A stretch of 64,000 bases of DNA from Alkalihalobacillus bogoriensis ATCC BAA-922. GTDB taxonomy: Bacteria > Bacillota > Bacilli > Bacillales > Bacillaceae_F. The position numbers and the translations under genes are program-made. The stretch spans positions 1 through 64,000 of the forward strand of contig NZ_JHYI01000018.1 in the NCBI RefSeq assembly GCF_000621445.1, written 5' to 3'. The notes under the pieces were generated by a model. The model was not told the origin of the DNA, searched no databases, and was given only the letters and a program-made list of their open reading frames with translations. This document shows, piece after piece, positions 44,267 through 52,601 of this stretch; position 1 is the first letter of the stretch; each line of letters begins with the position of its first letter.

Positions 44267-44857
44267 TTACATTAACTCGTTTAGTTGTTCCGCTCTTTCA
44301 GCTTTTGCTCTCTTTTTATTCTCTTTTTCAAGTTGATTAATCGCTTGCCACATTGTCACACCTGAATACAGAACAAGGAATAAACCCGGTAAAATTAACA
44401 ATAATGCAGCTCCTTCTTTTGATTGCGCAAAATTTCCGACATATCCTAAATACGGAATTGTAAATCCAGTATATTCAGCTACGACATTTTCAGATAAAAC
44501 TAAACTACTATCTGGTGCGTTATTGTTATCCCCTTTTGTTTCATACATTACATGTTCGCCACTTTCAACCACACCAATGACACGGTGGGTTACTAGCTTT
44601 GTTTCATTTTCCATAAACGTAATAACATCACCTTCAGTGAATCTTGTCATATCTCCACCAGGTTTCACAGCAATGACTGACCCTGTTATAAATTCGGGTT
44701 CCATCGATCCAGACAATACTGTTTTTAATTGATAGCCAAATAGTTCAGGATCCCCACCTGATGCTTTAGTAGAAATGACGATAAAAACTAAAAATATCAA
44801 TGTTATAAACAATACAAAACTGATTAGCCGACTACTCCACTTCATCATGGCTTTCAT
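44267..44857 (-). CDS. sipW: Signal peptidase I of the SipW type
   Basis: A 196-residue membrane protease of the endoplasmic-reticulum/archaeal kind. TVLSGSMEPEF holds the catalytic Ser, KLVTHRVIGV has His in place of the usual Lys, and TKGDNNNAPDS has the Asp. Two membrane segments lie at the ends (residues 10-30 and 150-172). SipW cleaves TasA and TapA, and here probably also the LPSTA protein. It overlaps the tapA-like gene by four bases (ATGA), so its position in the operon is secure. Confidence 0.93.
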   Translation of the reverse strand: MKAMMKWSSRLISFVLFITLIFLVFIVISTKASGGDPELFGYQLKTVLSGSMEPEFITGSVIAVKPGGDMTRFTEGDVITFMENETKLVTHRVIGVVESGEHVMYETKGDNNNAPDSSLVLSENVVAEYTGFTIPYLGYVGNFAQSKEGAALLLILPGLFLVLYSGVTMWQAINQLEKENKKRAKAERAEQLNELM

Positions 44858-45663
44858 TCGTCTTCACCTTCTTTTTCAGATTGAGAATTTACTATTTCCT
44901 CTAAACTATCATCACTTGAAGTTTCTATTACTTCTTTCTCTTTCTCATTTACTGATTTTTCAGTGGCTTCTTCTTTACTATTTTCAGCAGACTCTTCTTT
45001 TTCTTCTTTCCTGTTTACTTCTTCCTCTTCTATTATAGGAGCTTCAACATTCTCTTCTTTCTCTATGAATTCTACCTCTTCTTTACTTTCCTCGACTTCT
45101 TCTGCCACATCACTGTTTGCTTCTTTTTCTTGTTTACCTTTACAGTTCATCATAATTTTATGACTCCAAATTGCTTCTCGCGTATCATAATTATCATTAA
45201 AGCCTGGACGTTGATATGCTTTAAATTTATAGGAACCTTCTTTTTCTGCTTCAAACTGGAGAGTAACGATTTCATTTTTTCCGATTGGATCAATAACTCC
45301 TTCATAGATGACATCACCTTTATGTTGAGGATTTCGGTTGTCAGTGGGCCAATAGACAACTTCATATTCTGTTGCATCCATCATGTCAAAGCCTTCATTT
45401 TTTATTTGAGCCGTAATAGAATTTGGTTCACAAGATTTGATATTTTCAGTGTTATGTTTTACAAATGTAAGTTTGCTACCATCCCACCATGTCCCAGACT
45501 GAATAGAAAATGATGTCTTTTTTGGATCATTGAAATAAGCAACAGTATCTGATGTCACAAGTGAAAGTGATAGAATGGATGCATACCAAATCGCAAGGAT
45601 TTGCGCAAAGACAATTAACTTTTTATATTTTTTGCTTTTTTTTACACTACGAAGACTTCTCAT
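44854..45663 (-). CDS. tapA: TapA-like amyloid-fibre anchoring protein
   Basis: A 269-residue exported protein. A basic start and one hydrophobic segment (FAQILAIWYASILSLSLVTSDT) lead to the SipW-type SDTVAYFNDPKKTSFSI signature. A beta-domain with two Cys (KSCEPNS and MMNCKGK) follows to about residue 170. The last 100 residues are low-complexity Glu/Lys/Ser, likely disordered. In B. subtilis TapA seeds and anchors TasA fibres. Order here is tasA-tapA-sipW-LPSTA protein, not tapA-sipW-tasA. ATG at 45663 follows AGGAGGGG. Confidence 0.85.
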   Translation of the reverse strand: MRSLRSVKKSKKYKKLIVFAQILAIWYASILSLSLVTSDTVAYFNDPKKTSFSIQSGTWWDGSKLTFVKHNTENIKSCEPNSITAQIKNEGFDMMDATEYEVVYWPTDNRNPQHKGDVIYEGVIDPIGKNEIVTLQFEAEKEGSYKFKAYQRPGFNDNYDTREAIWSHKIMMNCKGKQEKEANSDVAEEVEESKEEVEFIEKEENVEAPIIEEEEVNRKEEKEESAENSKEEATEKSVNEKEKEVIETSSDDSLEEIVNSQSEKEGEDE

Positions 45664-45745
45664 TATCTACCCCTCCTATATTCCTCTTCTATTTATTATC
45701 ATGAAATTACAATGTTTCCTTATAAACTCATGGTAATAAATAGGG

Positions 45746-45772
45746 AGAAAGGTGAGAATTCCTCACCTTTCT
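45746..45772 (-). terminator. Hairpin between tasA and tapA
   Basis: AGAAAGGTGAG/CTCACCTTTCT with a five-base loop. The T-run after it is short, so partial termination or 3' stabilisation of tasA mRNA is likely, which would give more fibre protein than anchor. Confidence 0.7.
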
Positions 45773-45787
45773 TTGTGTTCCTTATCA

Positions 45788-46447
45788 TTATCTTCTTTGT
45801 CCATCTTCTTGGAAGCCTTCGAATGTCCAAGTAAGTTCTAGCTCTAAACCTTGTAGATGGTTTTGATTTTCACCTGTTTCTTCAAAAACGAACTTCACAT
45901 CGAAATCATGAGATTCATTAACACCAATTCCTTGGTATTTCACATCATGGAACCCAACTGGAATCTTGCCTACGATCGGTAGGACAACATATTTCACTTC
46001 TTTATTTAACTTTGTAGCTAAATCTTCCGGAGTCATTGTATTTAATTCATGTAGAGATAACTCAAGAATGACATTATAATCTTTGTTTCCAGTTGTATTT
46101 TTTAAGAATTGGACAATAATAGAATCTGCATATTGAGCTGCTAGCTCTGGGTCTACTGCATTCCCATTTAAATCAGTTACCGTATAGTCAGTTCCTAAAG
46201 TTACATATTTAATTGGAAGTGACCCATTGTTTTGAAGTTCAAATGATCTCTTCATCCAGTCACCAGGTTTTAAATTTTCTAGGTCAACAATCACTTCTGG
46301 TGCTACATCTAAATCAATCGTACCTGAAGCAAATGTATTCGTTTGAACTGCAGTATCACTGAAATACGCAAACGTTCCTCCACCAATTAATGAAATTCCT
46401 AGTGCTGCTGATAAAACTCCCATACCTAATTTCTTTTTAATACTCAT
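45788..46447 (-). CDS. tasA: TasA/camelysin-family fibre protein
   Basis: A 219-residue secreted protein. The signal region is MSIKKKLGMGVLSAALGISL, then IGGGTFAYFSDTAVQTNTFASGTIDLDVAP, the hallmark of the TasA/CalY family (Peptidase_M73 fold without proven protease role). The body contains VDLENLKPGDWMKRSFELQNNGSLPIKYVTL, and the end FEETGENQNHLQGLELELTWTFEGFQ is typical. It should form biofilm fibres and be processed by SipW encoded in the same operon. ATG at 46447 follows GGGAGG; the longer frame is not needed. It is the first gene, with SinR-like boxes upstream. CalY-type naming is equally possible. Confidence 0.88.
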   Translation of the reverse strand: MSIKKKLGMGVLSAALGISLIGGGTFAYFSDTAVQTNTFASGTIDLDVAPEVIVDLENLKPGDWMKRSFELQNNGSLPIKYVTLGTDYTVTDLNGNAVDPELAAQYADSIIVQFLKNTTGNKDYNVILELSLHELNTMTPEDLATKLNKEVKYVVLPIVGKIPVGFHDVKYQGIGVNESHDFDVKFVFEETGENQNHLQGLELELTWTFEGFQEDGQRR

Positions 46448-46537
46448 TATTATTCCTCCCTTTCGACCCCTTTGGGTATGTAATGATTTATGTGAATCTT
46501 TGCGATGCAAAGATTTCAACCTTACATTAGTTTCTAA

Positions 46538-46735
46538 TTAAGAACAATAGAATATTTTTTTGTTCTTAATAACGCATCAACAACTTCATTATAATCCGCT
46601 TTCAAGCTATTGAAAATGTTTAAAATCATTCATTTATACGTTATAAAGAACAATATATTCTTTATTTCGTTGTTTTTCTCCTTTTTTCTAAGTTTTTCAC
46701 ATTTTATAACTTGTTTCTAGTTCCTAATAAAGAAC
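46538..46735 (-). promoter_or_regulatory. Cluster of SinR-like GTTCTTT boxes upstream of tasA
   Basis: The SinR consensus is GTTCTYT. AAAGAAC (its complement) occurs at 46645-46651 and 46729-46735, TTAAGAACA at 46538-46546, TGTTCTTAA at 46561-46569, and ATTCTTTAT at 46658-46666. Two pairs are inverted (46540/46561 and 46645/46658). In B. subtilis SinR represses the tapA operon through such sites. No sinR gene is in the window, so the role is inferred. The rest of 46448-46817 is AT-rich and shows only this and the next gene's terminator. Confidence 0.6.
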
Positions 46736-46747
46736 AAAAAAACATAA

Positions 46748-46782
46748 ATAAAACGTCCTCTGCTATCAAAAGCAAAGGACAT
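46748..46782 (-). terminator. Terminator of the pspA-ydjGHI operon
   Basis: GTCCTTTGC and GCAGAGGAC form a stem (one G-T pair) with an eight-base loop, followed by GTTTTATTT on the minus strand. Confidence 0.8.
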
Positions 46783-46817
46783 TCAGCTTTTCGGTATTCG
46801 TTTTCTAGAACTTCCTT

Positions 46818-47996
46818 TTATGCTAACTTATGCCCACAGTTCCCACAGAAGTTCATACCGCTTGTTTTCGCTCCACAATTTGGACAAAAATTTGGAATCG
46901 ATGAACTGCTTGCACTTCCTGGATTACCTGAAGCCTCCCCTTGTTGACTATGAGGTTGAGCCTGTGGTTGCTGTGGTTGTTGATACTGATTCGGGTATGG
47001 CTGTGACTGCTGTGGTTGTTGATACTGATTTGGATATGGTTGTAACTGCTGTGGTTGTTGATATTGATTCGGATATGGTTGTTGCTGTTGTGGTTGTTGA
47101 TAATTTGGATTCATCTGTTGATTCATTCCTTTCATCATATGGCCAGCCATATTCATGCCCATCATCATACCGGCGATTTCGTTTGCTGTTCCTCCCATAC
47201 CACTGCCACCACTATTTCCTCCACCATTACGAATTGCGTCTGTCACCGCATCAGTCATCCTTATTCGGTCATAACGGTCCTCATTGCCAATCATGCCTTG
47301 TGATGCCATTTCAGTTATCTTTGCTTTAATCTCGTCTGGATAACTAATGCTAGCAATATTAAATTCAGTGATTTTGATTCCTTTACTAATAACATTCATA
47401 TCAAAATCCTCTGTTAAACCACGTGAGATTTCAAGTGCGTTCGCTTGAAGATTAAACATATCTTTCCCTTCTTTTTGAATCCATTTCATAAGAAGGGCAT
47501 TTAAGTTCGCGGAAACAATGGACTTCACATCTTCTACCACATAACTCTCTTTTATCCCGGCAATGTTTTCGATTAACCCTATATAGTCATCAATCTTAAA
47601 ACTGTATGTTCCATTTGCACGAATTGGTACCCCTCCTGGTAATTGGAGTTGGGGTACATTAAGATAAATCGGACTTTTTGTGCCCCATTTTACTTGAAAT
47701 AGTTTTGTATTTACAAATAAAACTTCAGCTCGCATTCCTGTATTAAACCCGAAGCGAAATCCTTTTAATGTAGATAAAAACGGGATAATATCAGATTCCA
47801 CATCATAATTTCCACTTTCCGTAAAAATCCCTTCAATTTTTCCACTTTGTAAAAAAATTGCATGTTGACTAGGACGAAGGATTAATCTACTTCCTTTTTT
47901 TATTTCACTTTCATTCCATTTCCAAAATAACATGTCATCGCGAAATTCTTTCCATTCTATTACACTTGATAATTGACCTTTAAAAAATGATTTCAT
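46818..47996 (-). CDS. ydjI: SPFH-domain protein with zinc ribbon (YdjI)
   Basis: A 392-residue protein. The SPFH/virion-core-like domain covers residues 1-270 (MKSFFKGQLSSVIEWKEFRDDMLFWKW to ITEMASQGMIG). A Gly/Met-rich stretch follows, then a Pro/Gln-rich tail with three to four copies of QQPQQ.QPYPNQYQ. The C-terminus is a zinc ribbon: CPNCGAKTSGMNFCGNC. It matches B. subtilis YdjI, which with YdjG and YdjH recruits PspA to the membrane under envelope stress. ATG at 47996 (MKSFF) is better spaced from AAAGGG than the ATG nine bases upstream. It is the last gene of the operon. Confidence 0.9.
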   Translation of the reverse strand: MKSFFKGQLSSVIEWKEFRDDMLFWKWNESEIKKGSRLILRPSQHAIFLQSGKIEGIFTESGNYDVESDIIPFLSTLKGFRFGFNTGMRAEVLFVNTKLFQVKWGTKSPIYLNVPQLQLPGGVPIRANGTYSFKIDDYIGLIENIAGIKESYVVEDVKSIVSANLNALLMKWIQKEGKDMFNLQANALEISRGLTEDFDMNVISKGIKITEFNIASISYPDEIKAKITEMASQGMIGNEDRYDRIRMTDAVTDAIRNGGGNSGGSGMGGTANEIAGMMMGMNMAGHMMKGMNQQMNPNYQQPQQQQPYPNQYQQPQQLQPYPNQYQQPQQSQPYPNQYQQPQQPQAQPHSQQGEASGNPGSASSSSIPNFCPNCGAKTSGMNFCGNCGHKLA

Positions 47997-48024
47997 GTTC
48001 TTCATCCCTTTCTATTTTTCTGCG

Positions 48025-48804
48025 TTAGAATCGTCTTGTACTGCTACTATGGGAACGACCGCCACCAGTCATTCGTCCCCCACTTCCACCAAAACCTGAA
48101 CTGTTTTTATTGTTATTTGAAGGTTTTTTCCGCTTTGTAACCGTTTTTCTCACATAGGCATCTCGACTTGAAACGACTCGTGATGTTCTTGTATCCATAT
48201 ACGTGCTTTGATTTGTTGTTACTTTTCCACCTGTATTGTAAAGCATTACCCCAACAACACTAGCTCCGACAGCTATAGAAATAAGCAATTGAAACCAAAG
48301 CTCAAAAAAGATGTTTTGTTCAGAATATATTGCTGGTTCACTCAACAAATATTCATCTGCCATTTCCATATATATCTGAAACGCACGATTGTAGTGACCG
48401 TCAGCTAAATACGGAAAAATTTCATCTTGAATAACTTCTAGTCTGTTAAAATCAAGATAATCTTCTCCTTTTCCAAACCCTGATATATTAATTTCTCTTT
48501 CGTCCATATCAATCGATAATATAACTGCATTGCCATTAGGTCGATTATTTCCTAATTTATTATTGTCGTAGAGGTCACCCATAAGCCTCTCGATGCCTTT
48601 TCCGTCCGTTCCATTGGTTGTTAGAATAATAAAGTCGGTTTCATGTTTAGTAGCATATTCATGAGCCATCTCTTCTAGTGCCAACTTTTCTTCTTCGGTT
48701 AATAACTCGGCAAAATCATAAATCAATTGTTTTGTTTCAGCGAACGTCATTGTTAAAGGTATAAGAAGAAAAAAGAGAATAATTGCAACGCTTTTTTTCA
48801 TCAT
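48025..48804 (-). CDS. ydjH: TPM-domain membrane protein (YdjH)
   Basis: A 259-residue protein. It has a signal segment (MMKKSVAIILFFLLIPLTMTFAE), then an extracytoplasmic TPM domain (LIYDFAELLTEEEKLALEEMAHEYATKHETDFIIL, then GYGKG-like FGKGEDYLD). A second membrane segment (LWFQLLISIAVGASVVGVMLY) and a basic Gly/Ser-rich tail (GGSGGRMTGGGRSHSS) follow. The start at 48804 overlaps the ydjG stop as ATGA; the longer frame upstream is a shadow. It is third in pspA-ydjG-ydjH-ydjI. Confidence 0.9.
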   Translation of the reverse strand: MMKKSVAIILFFLLIPLTMTFAETKQLIYDFAELLTEEEKLALEEMAHEYATKHETDFIILTTNGTDGKGIERLMGDLYDNNKLGNNRPNGNAVILSIDMDEREINISGFGKGEDYLDFNRLEVIQDEIFPYLADGHYNRAFQIYMEMADEYLLSEPAIYSEQNIFFELWFQLLISIAVGASVVGVMLYNTGGKVTTNQSTYMDTRTSRVVSSRDAYVRKTVTKRKKPSNNNKNSSGFGGSGGRMTGGGRSHSSSTRRF

Positions 48805-49829
48805 AGTAACCCACCCCCAAAGGCGAGTGAGATGAGTTTCATAACGAGAAAAGTTCCTCCAGCAACACCTGAAAACCAAGCAGCTACTTTTCCATAGCTT
48901 ATCGGTGGTTTTCCTACGACTTTACCGGTTTGCCCATTCATCGCAAATGTGTGCTCCTGCTTATCATGATCGTAGTACACCATCCATACCGGAAGTAAAA
49001 CATAAAAGCTTTTTCTTTGCTCAGTGTTAATATCTTGACGATTATAATGAACCGAACTGTATCCGGATATTGTTGAGCGTACATAAGAGTCTATAAATCG
49101 TTGAATCTTTGATTTCACACGTGAAAATAATTGCTCATCTGTAAAATTATATTTTTCTGCTAAATAACCAGCTAAATAAGGTGTTTTAAACGGTTTTAAA
49201 TCCGAGTAATTATACGGCTCTAATTTATCCATTAATTCATCATTTAATCGTTCTGATGCATCAACAGGAACTTTTGCATAATCAAGATTAATATCCCGAA
49301 ACACATCATAATACTTTGTTTCTGTATAGATGTAGTTGCCTCTCGTATAGGTACGGATTTTTTTCCCTGTTGCATGAACTTTAACTTTACTATTTAAATC
49401 ATACATCCAAAATGGAACATACATGCCTGTGATTTCTTTTACCCGGTTTCCAGACATAAACCCTTTTGGAGTTAATCTCCCATTTTTACACCATTTTTTA
49501 AAAGCCGCCATCGCTTCATCTTTGCTAATGGTAAATGGAATTACTTTCGCAGGGGCAAGCTCTCCCGATAAACGGTCGATCAAGACAACTCCCGCACCAC
49601 AAAAGCTACATGATGTTGCCGTCGTATCAGCTTCAGTAATAACGGACGCACCACAGTTTTCACAATGATATTCTTTTGCTTCTTCTTCTTCAAATGTCAT
49701 CGAAATTAAATTTTCATCATATGTTTCGATTGTTTCATTCCGACCACAGCTCGGACATGATAGTTTACCAGATTGACTATCAAAGCCCATATCATCACTA
49801 CAATTCGGACATTTATAATGGACAATCAC
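48801..49829 (-). CDS. ydjG: Zinc-ribbon membrane protein (YdjG)
   Basis: A 342-residue protein. Two zinc ribbons lie at the N-terminus: YKCPNCSDDMGFDSQSGKLSCPSCGR and YHCENCGASV with SCSFCGA. The middle part (PFTISKDEAMAAFKKWCKNGRLTPKGF, MYVPFWMYDLNSKVKVHATGK) is typical of YdjG, and a hydrophobic C-terminus (VAAWFSGVAGGTFLVMKLISLAFGG) is the membrane anchor. The start is a GTG at 49829 with GAGGTGACC upstream. It is translationally coupled to ydjH. Confidence 0.9.
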   Translation of the reverse strand: MIVHYKCPNCSDDMGFDSQSGKLSCPSCGRNETIETYDENLISMTFEEEEAKEYHCENCGASVITEADTTATSCSFCGAGVVLIDRLSGELAPAKVIPFTISKDEAMAAFKKWCKNGRLTPKGFMSGNRVKEITGMYVPFWMYDLNSKVKVHATGKKIRTYTRGNYIYTETKYYDVFRDINLDYAKVPVDASERLNDELMDKLEPYNYSDLKPFKTPYLAGYLAEKYNFTDEQLFSRVKSKIQRFIDSYVRSTISGYSSVHYNRQDINTEQRKSFYVLLPVWMVYYDHDKQEHTFAMNGQTGKVVGKPPISYGKVAAWFSGVAGGTFLVMKLISLAFGGGLL

Positions 49830-49876
49830 CCAAGGTCACCTCTTTTTCTTTTGACTTAGTTACTATTTTTTTATTT

Positions 49877-50536
49877 TCACTCGTACTCTTTATTATTTTG
49901 AAGTTCTTCCTTTAGCTTTTGTAATGCATCATCTGCTGTTTCGTAAGAGGGTGATTCATCTGGCTCCTGTTTTTCATCCAATGATTCCTTAGTTAATTCT
50001 GCCATCGCCTCGGCTTCATATTTAGCACGGTCGACATTTTCCTCCATACGGTCAAGTTCAGCGCTCACTGCATGGGTAGGTGAACCCATTTCATTGATTT
50101 TCTTTTGCGTCTCTGCTGCTGTTGCCATTCCCGTTAACAATGACCGACGTGTCTCTAATTGTTGTAGGTCCGAAGCTAGCTTATCATGCATTTCCCTCAA
50201 TTGTTCTGCGACTTGTTTCTTCATTTCATATTTGGATTGTAGCTGTACTTCTTCTCTTGCCAGTGTCGTTTTTTTCTCGAGAAACTTCCTAGCCTCATCT
50301 TCTCTACCTTCTTCCAACGACTTTCGTGCATATCGTTCAAATTTATCCATATCAGCTCGACATTCCGCTACTGCACGTTGAGCACGTTGTTCGTCAGAAA
50401 TGAGTGTGGACAATTCGACTTTTACATTTCGAAGGTCTTGGTCTAATTGTTTTAAATGTTGATTGACTATTTTTTCAGATGAAGATTCACCGAATTTCAT
50501 CGCCATAATCGTTTTAAACCGTTTGAGTATGCTCAT
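49877..50536 (-). CDS. pspA: PspA/IM30-family envelope-stress protein
   Basis: A 219-residue, largely helical coiled-coil protein of the PspA/Vipp1 (ESCRT-III-like) family, starting MSILKRFKTIMAMKFGESS. Long heptad-like helices rich in Glu, Lys and Gln follow (DLRNVKVELSTLISDEQRAQRAVAECRADMDKFERYARKSLEEG). It corresponds to B. subtilis YdjF and protects damaged membranes by forming coats on them. ATG at 50536 follows AAAGGGGG. It opens the pspA-ydjG-ydjH-ydjI operon, which a terminator closes at 46.75 kb. Confidence 0.92.
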   Translation of the reverse strand: MSILKRFKTIMAMKFGESSSEKIVNQHLKQLDQDLRNVKVELSTLISDEQRAQRAVAECRADMDKFERYARKSLEEGREDEARKFLEKKTTLAREEVQLQSKYEMKKQVAEQLREMHDKLASDLQQLETRRSLLTGMATAAETQKKINEMGSPTHAVSAELDRMEENVDRAKYEAEAMAELTKESLDEKQEPDESPSYETADDALQKLKEELQNNKEYE

Positions 50537-50732
50537 GATGTCGCCCCCTTTCAAGAACTTTTCTTTTATATACGAAAAAGAATGTCACTGTGTTTCATTT
50601 CCAGATTTTCACTTGTTGGGATGATTATCAATAATAAGAAAATGTTACCTGTTTAATTATAGCAAAAGCTTGAAGCTAATTGGAAAAAACTATTGAATAA
50701 TAAACAATAAAACACGATTTGTTAAAAGAAAG

Positions 50733-50764
50733 AAGGGCAGCTATTTCAATAATAGCTACCCTTT
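50733..50764 (-). terminator. Terminator of the OmpA-domain lipoprotein gene
   Basis: AAGGGCAGCTATT and AATAGCTACCCTT pair with one mismatch around TCAAT, followed by a T-rich run on the minus strand. Confidence 0.85.
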
Positions 50765-50779
50765 GATAAGCTGAATTTA

Positions 50780-51547
50780 TTAAAAACCTTTCACAACAAC
50801 CTCGACCCTACGGTTTTTCTGGCGGCCTTCCGGGTCATCTCTTCCATCTGGATAAGCATTTCTCGCCACGGGTTTTGTTTCTCCGTATCCTTCTGCTATT
50901 AATCTACTTTCGTCTGCTCCATTGGCAACAAGTTCTTCCACTACCGCTTGAGCACGTTTTTCAGATAATTCTTGATTGTATTCTGGTGTTCCTTTATTAT
51001 CGGTATGACCGGAAATAACTACATCACCTTCAGAGATTTCAACAATTTGAAGTAACTGTTCAATCGCTTTAGAGGAATCTGAGCTTAGTTCATATGAATC
51101 AAAATCAAACAAAATATGATCAGGTAATGTTAACGTTGTACCACCGTCTGTTGTAATCGCCTCAAAATCATCTAATGCTTGTAATATCGCCATGTTGAGG
51201 TCGGAATCTTCCACATCTCCTGTTATCATAATCCGACTTCTAGGTAGCTCAGCTGTAAAAACGGACACTTCCGAGTTACCAATATCCATTTTTTCTATTT
51301 TTACTTCTGATACAACAGAAACAGATATTTCTTCTTCGTCCATGTTTCCGTCATCTTGAACAAGTTCATCTTCTGTTCCTTGCTCTTCTCTATCCTCTGT
51401 CTGTACTCCCTCTTCACTATCTTGACTAGCTTCTTCAAACAGTGAACAAGCTCCTAAAAAACAAAGTAACATCATGATTGCTAACAGTATCCATTTGCGA
51501 TCTTTTCGTTCGAATTTTTGGACTACATTCATTGTGTTCATCCTCAT
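50780..51547 (-). CDS. OmpA-domain lipoprotein
   Basis: A 255-residue lipoprotein. The lipobox is FLGAC; an acidic linker follows (ASQDSEEGVQTEDREEQGTEDELV). The C-terminal OmpA peptidoglycan-binding domain (LFDFDSYELSSDSSKAIEQLL, VISGHTDNKGTPEYNQELSEKRAQAVVEEL, GRQKNRRVEVVV) carries the Asp and Arg that grip diaminopimelate peptides. The region between has no known domain. Its ATG shares one base with the stop of the upstream lipoprotein gene (TAATG), so the two are translated together. OmpA domains on lipoproteins are uncommon in Bacillus. Confidence 0.9.
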   Translation of the reverse strand: MRMNTMNVVQKFERKDRKWILLAIMMLLCFLGACSLFEEASQDSEEGVQTEDREEQGTEDELVQDDGNMDEEEISVSVVSEVKIEKMDIGNSEVSVFTAELPRSRIMITGDVEDSDLNMAILQALDDFEAITTDGGTTLTLPDHILFDFDSYELSSDSSKAIEQLLQIVEISEGDVVISGHTDNKGTPEYNQELSEKRAQAVVEELVANGADESRLIAEGYGETKPVARNAYPDGRDDPEGRQKNRRVEVVVKGF

Positions 51548-52233
51548 TACCGAATTTTAATGTCTAGGAATTCGAAAGATGGACTTCTCTCATAATCGGC
51601 TTTACCACCAAATTTATCATTTAATATAAAGTTTACTGATGTTGCCTCTTCCGGAAGCATACCGACAAATATTAATGAACCCGTCATCTTTTCTCCTTCT
51701 TTGATTTCAATTCTTTCGTTTCGATGTGGTGGCATAAAATAATAGGACAGCCCCGTATTATCTTCAAGTACGGCAGCATCACGTCCACCATTAACAAGAT
51801 TAATATCAAATTCAGCCGCATTGATAACACTAATATTCACCGTTATGTATTCTTCATGAAAACTCATACTTTCTAATGTTAAAATCGTCCCATTATCATG
51901 ATAAACCGTTTCATCGATTTCAATTGGTTCAGGTAGATTACTTGCTATTGGCTGTTGCTCTTGTTCTGTAGCTTCAACTGGTTCTGTGTCTTGTCCCTCA
52001 TTACCTTCATTCGTATCTTCTTCAGGTTCACTTACTGCAGGCTCATCTTGGACAGGTTCACTTTGGTTATCATTCTTTTGTGAAGCCGTTTCGCTCGGTT
52101 GCTCATTTACAGGCTGTTCTTCCGCTCCCGAAGACTCTGTATTATTACAACCAACCATAACGAATCCAATTAAAGCTATGATAAGTGTATAACTTACTTT
52201 ATTCCTAGACATCCATCCTATTCTTTTTTTCAC
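51547..52233 (-). CDS. Lipoprotein with DUF4352-like domain
   Basis: A 228-residue lipoprotein. GTG at 52233 with GAGGTGGGG upstream starts the signal MKKRIGWMSRNKVSYTLIIA ending in MVGC; the open frame extends further but without a ribosome site. A long disordered Glu/Gln/Pro/Asn linker spans residues 30-90. The C-terminal 130 residues form a small beta-sandwich (YHDNGTILTLESMSFHEEYITVNISVINAAEFDINLVN to ATSVNFILNDKFGG), possibly a DUF4352/telomeric-repeat-binding-like immunoglobulin fold. It is the first gene of a pair with the OmpA-domain lipoprotein, so both may work at the cell wall. Confidence 0.8.
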   Translation of the reverse strand: MKKRIGWMSRNKVSYTLIIALIGFVMVGCNNTESSGAEEQPVNEQPSETASQKNDNQSEPVQDEPAVSEPEEDTNEGNEGQDTEPVEATEQEQQPIASNLPEPIEIDETVYHDNGTILTLESMSFHEEYITVNISVINAAEFDINLVNGGRDAAVLEDNTGLSYYFMPPHRNERIEIKEGEKMTGSLIFVGMLPEEATSVNFILNDKFGGKADYERSPSFEFLDIKIR

Positions 52234-52404
52234 AATACCCCACCTCAATCCCATTATTTTACTCTTTTCACAGTTTAGTATTATAGTAACTTCTATTGTA
52301 AAAAACAATGAAATTAGGGGGATTTACTCATAACGAACTAATTACTATTAATCTTAAGCGTTTTTGTCTAGTCTATTTAGCCCAATGGAAGGAACGTATG
52401 TTTT

Positions 52405-52589
52405 TAACGGACACCTATTCCGCTATTTGCCCAAAACACAGCGTTTCTTCAATCGTATCGGACATCTGTTCCGTTACTTCATTCTTTTTCCCGCATTATA
52501 GACAAAATTCAAGGTAATAGCAGAACAGGTGTCCGAACACTCTGATAAAACAGCGATTTAGCTTAAAATAACGGAACAAATGTCCGAAC
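52405..52589. repeat. 185-bp quad-hairpin intergenic element, copy E
   Basis: Units start at 52405, 52456, 52518 and 52569 (offsets 0, 51, 113, 164). Left units read TAACGGACACC...TTCCGCTA and TATCGGACATC...TTCCGTTA; right units are inverted. It occupies most of the gap 52234-52601 between the lipoprotein promoter side and the end of the metal/peptide transporter operon. I see nothing else there. Confidence 0.88.
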
Positions 52590-52601
52590 GGAATTTTCTT
52601 T

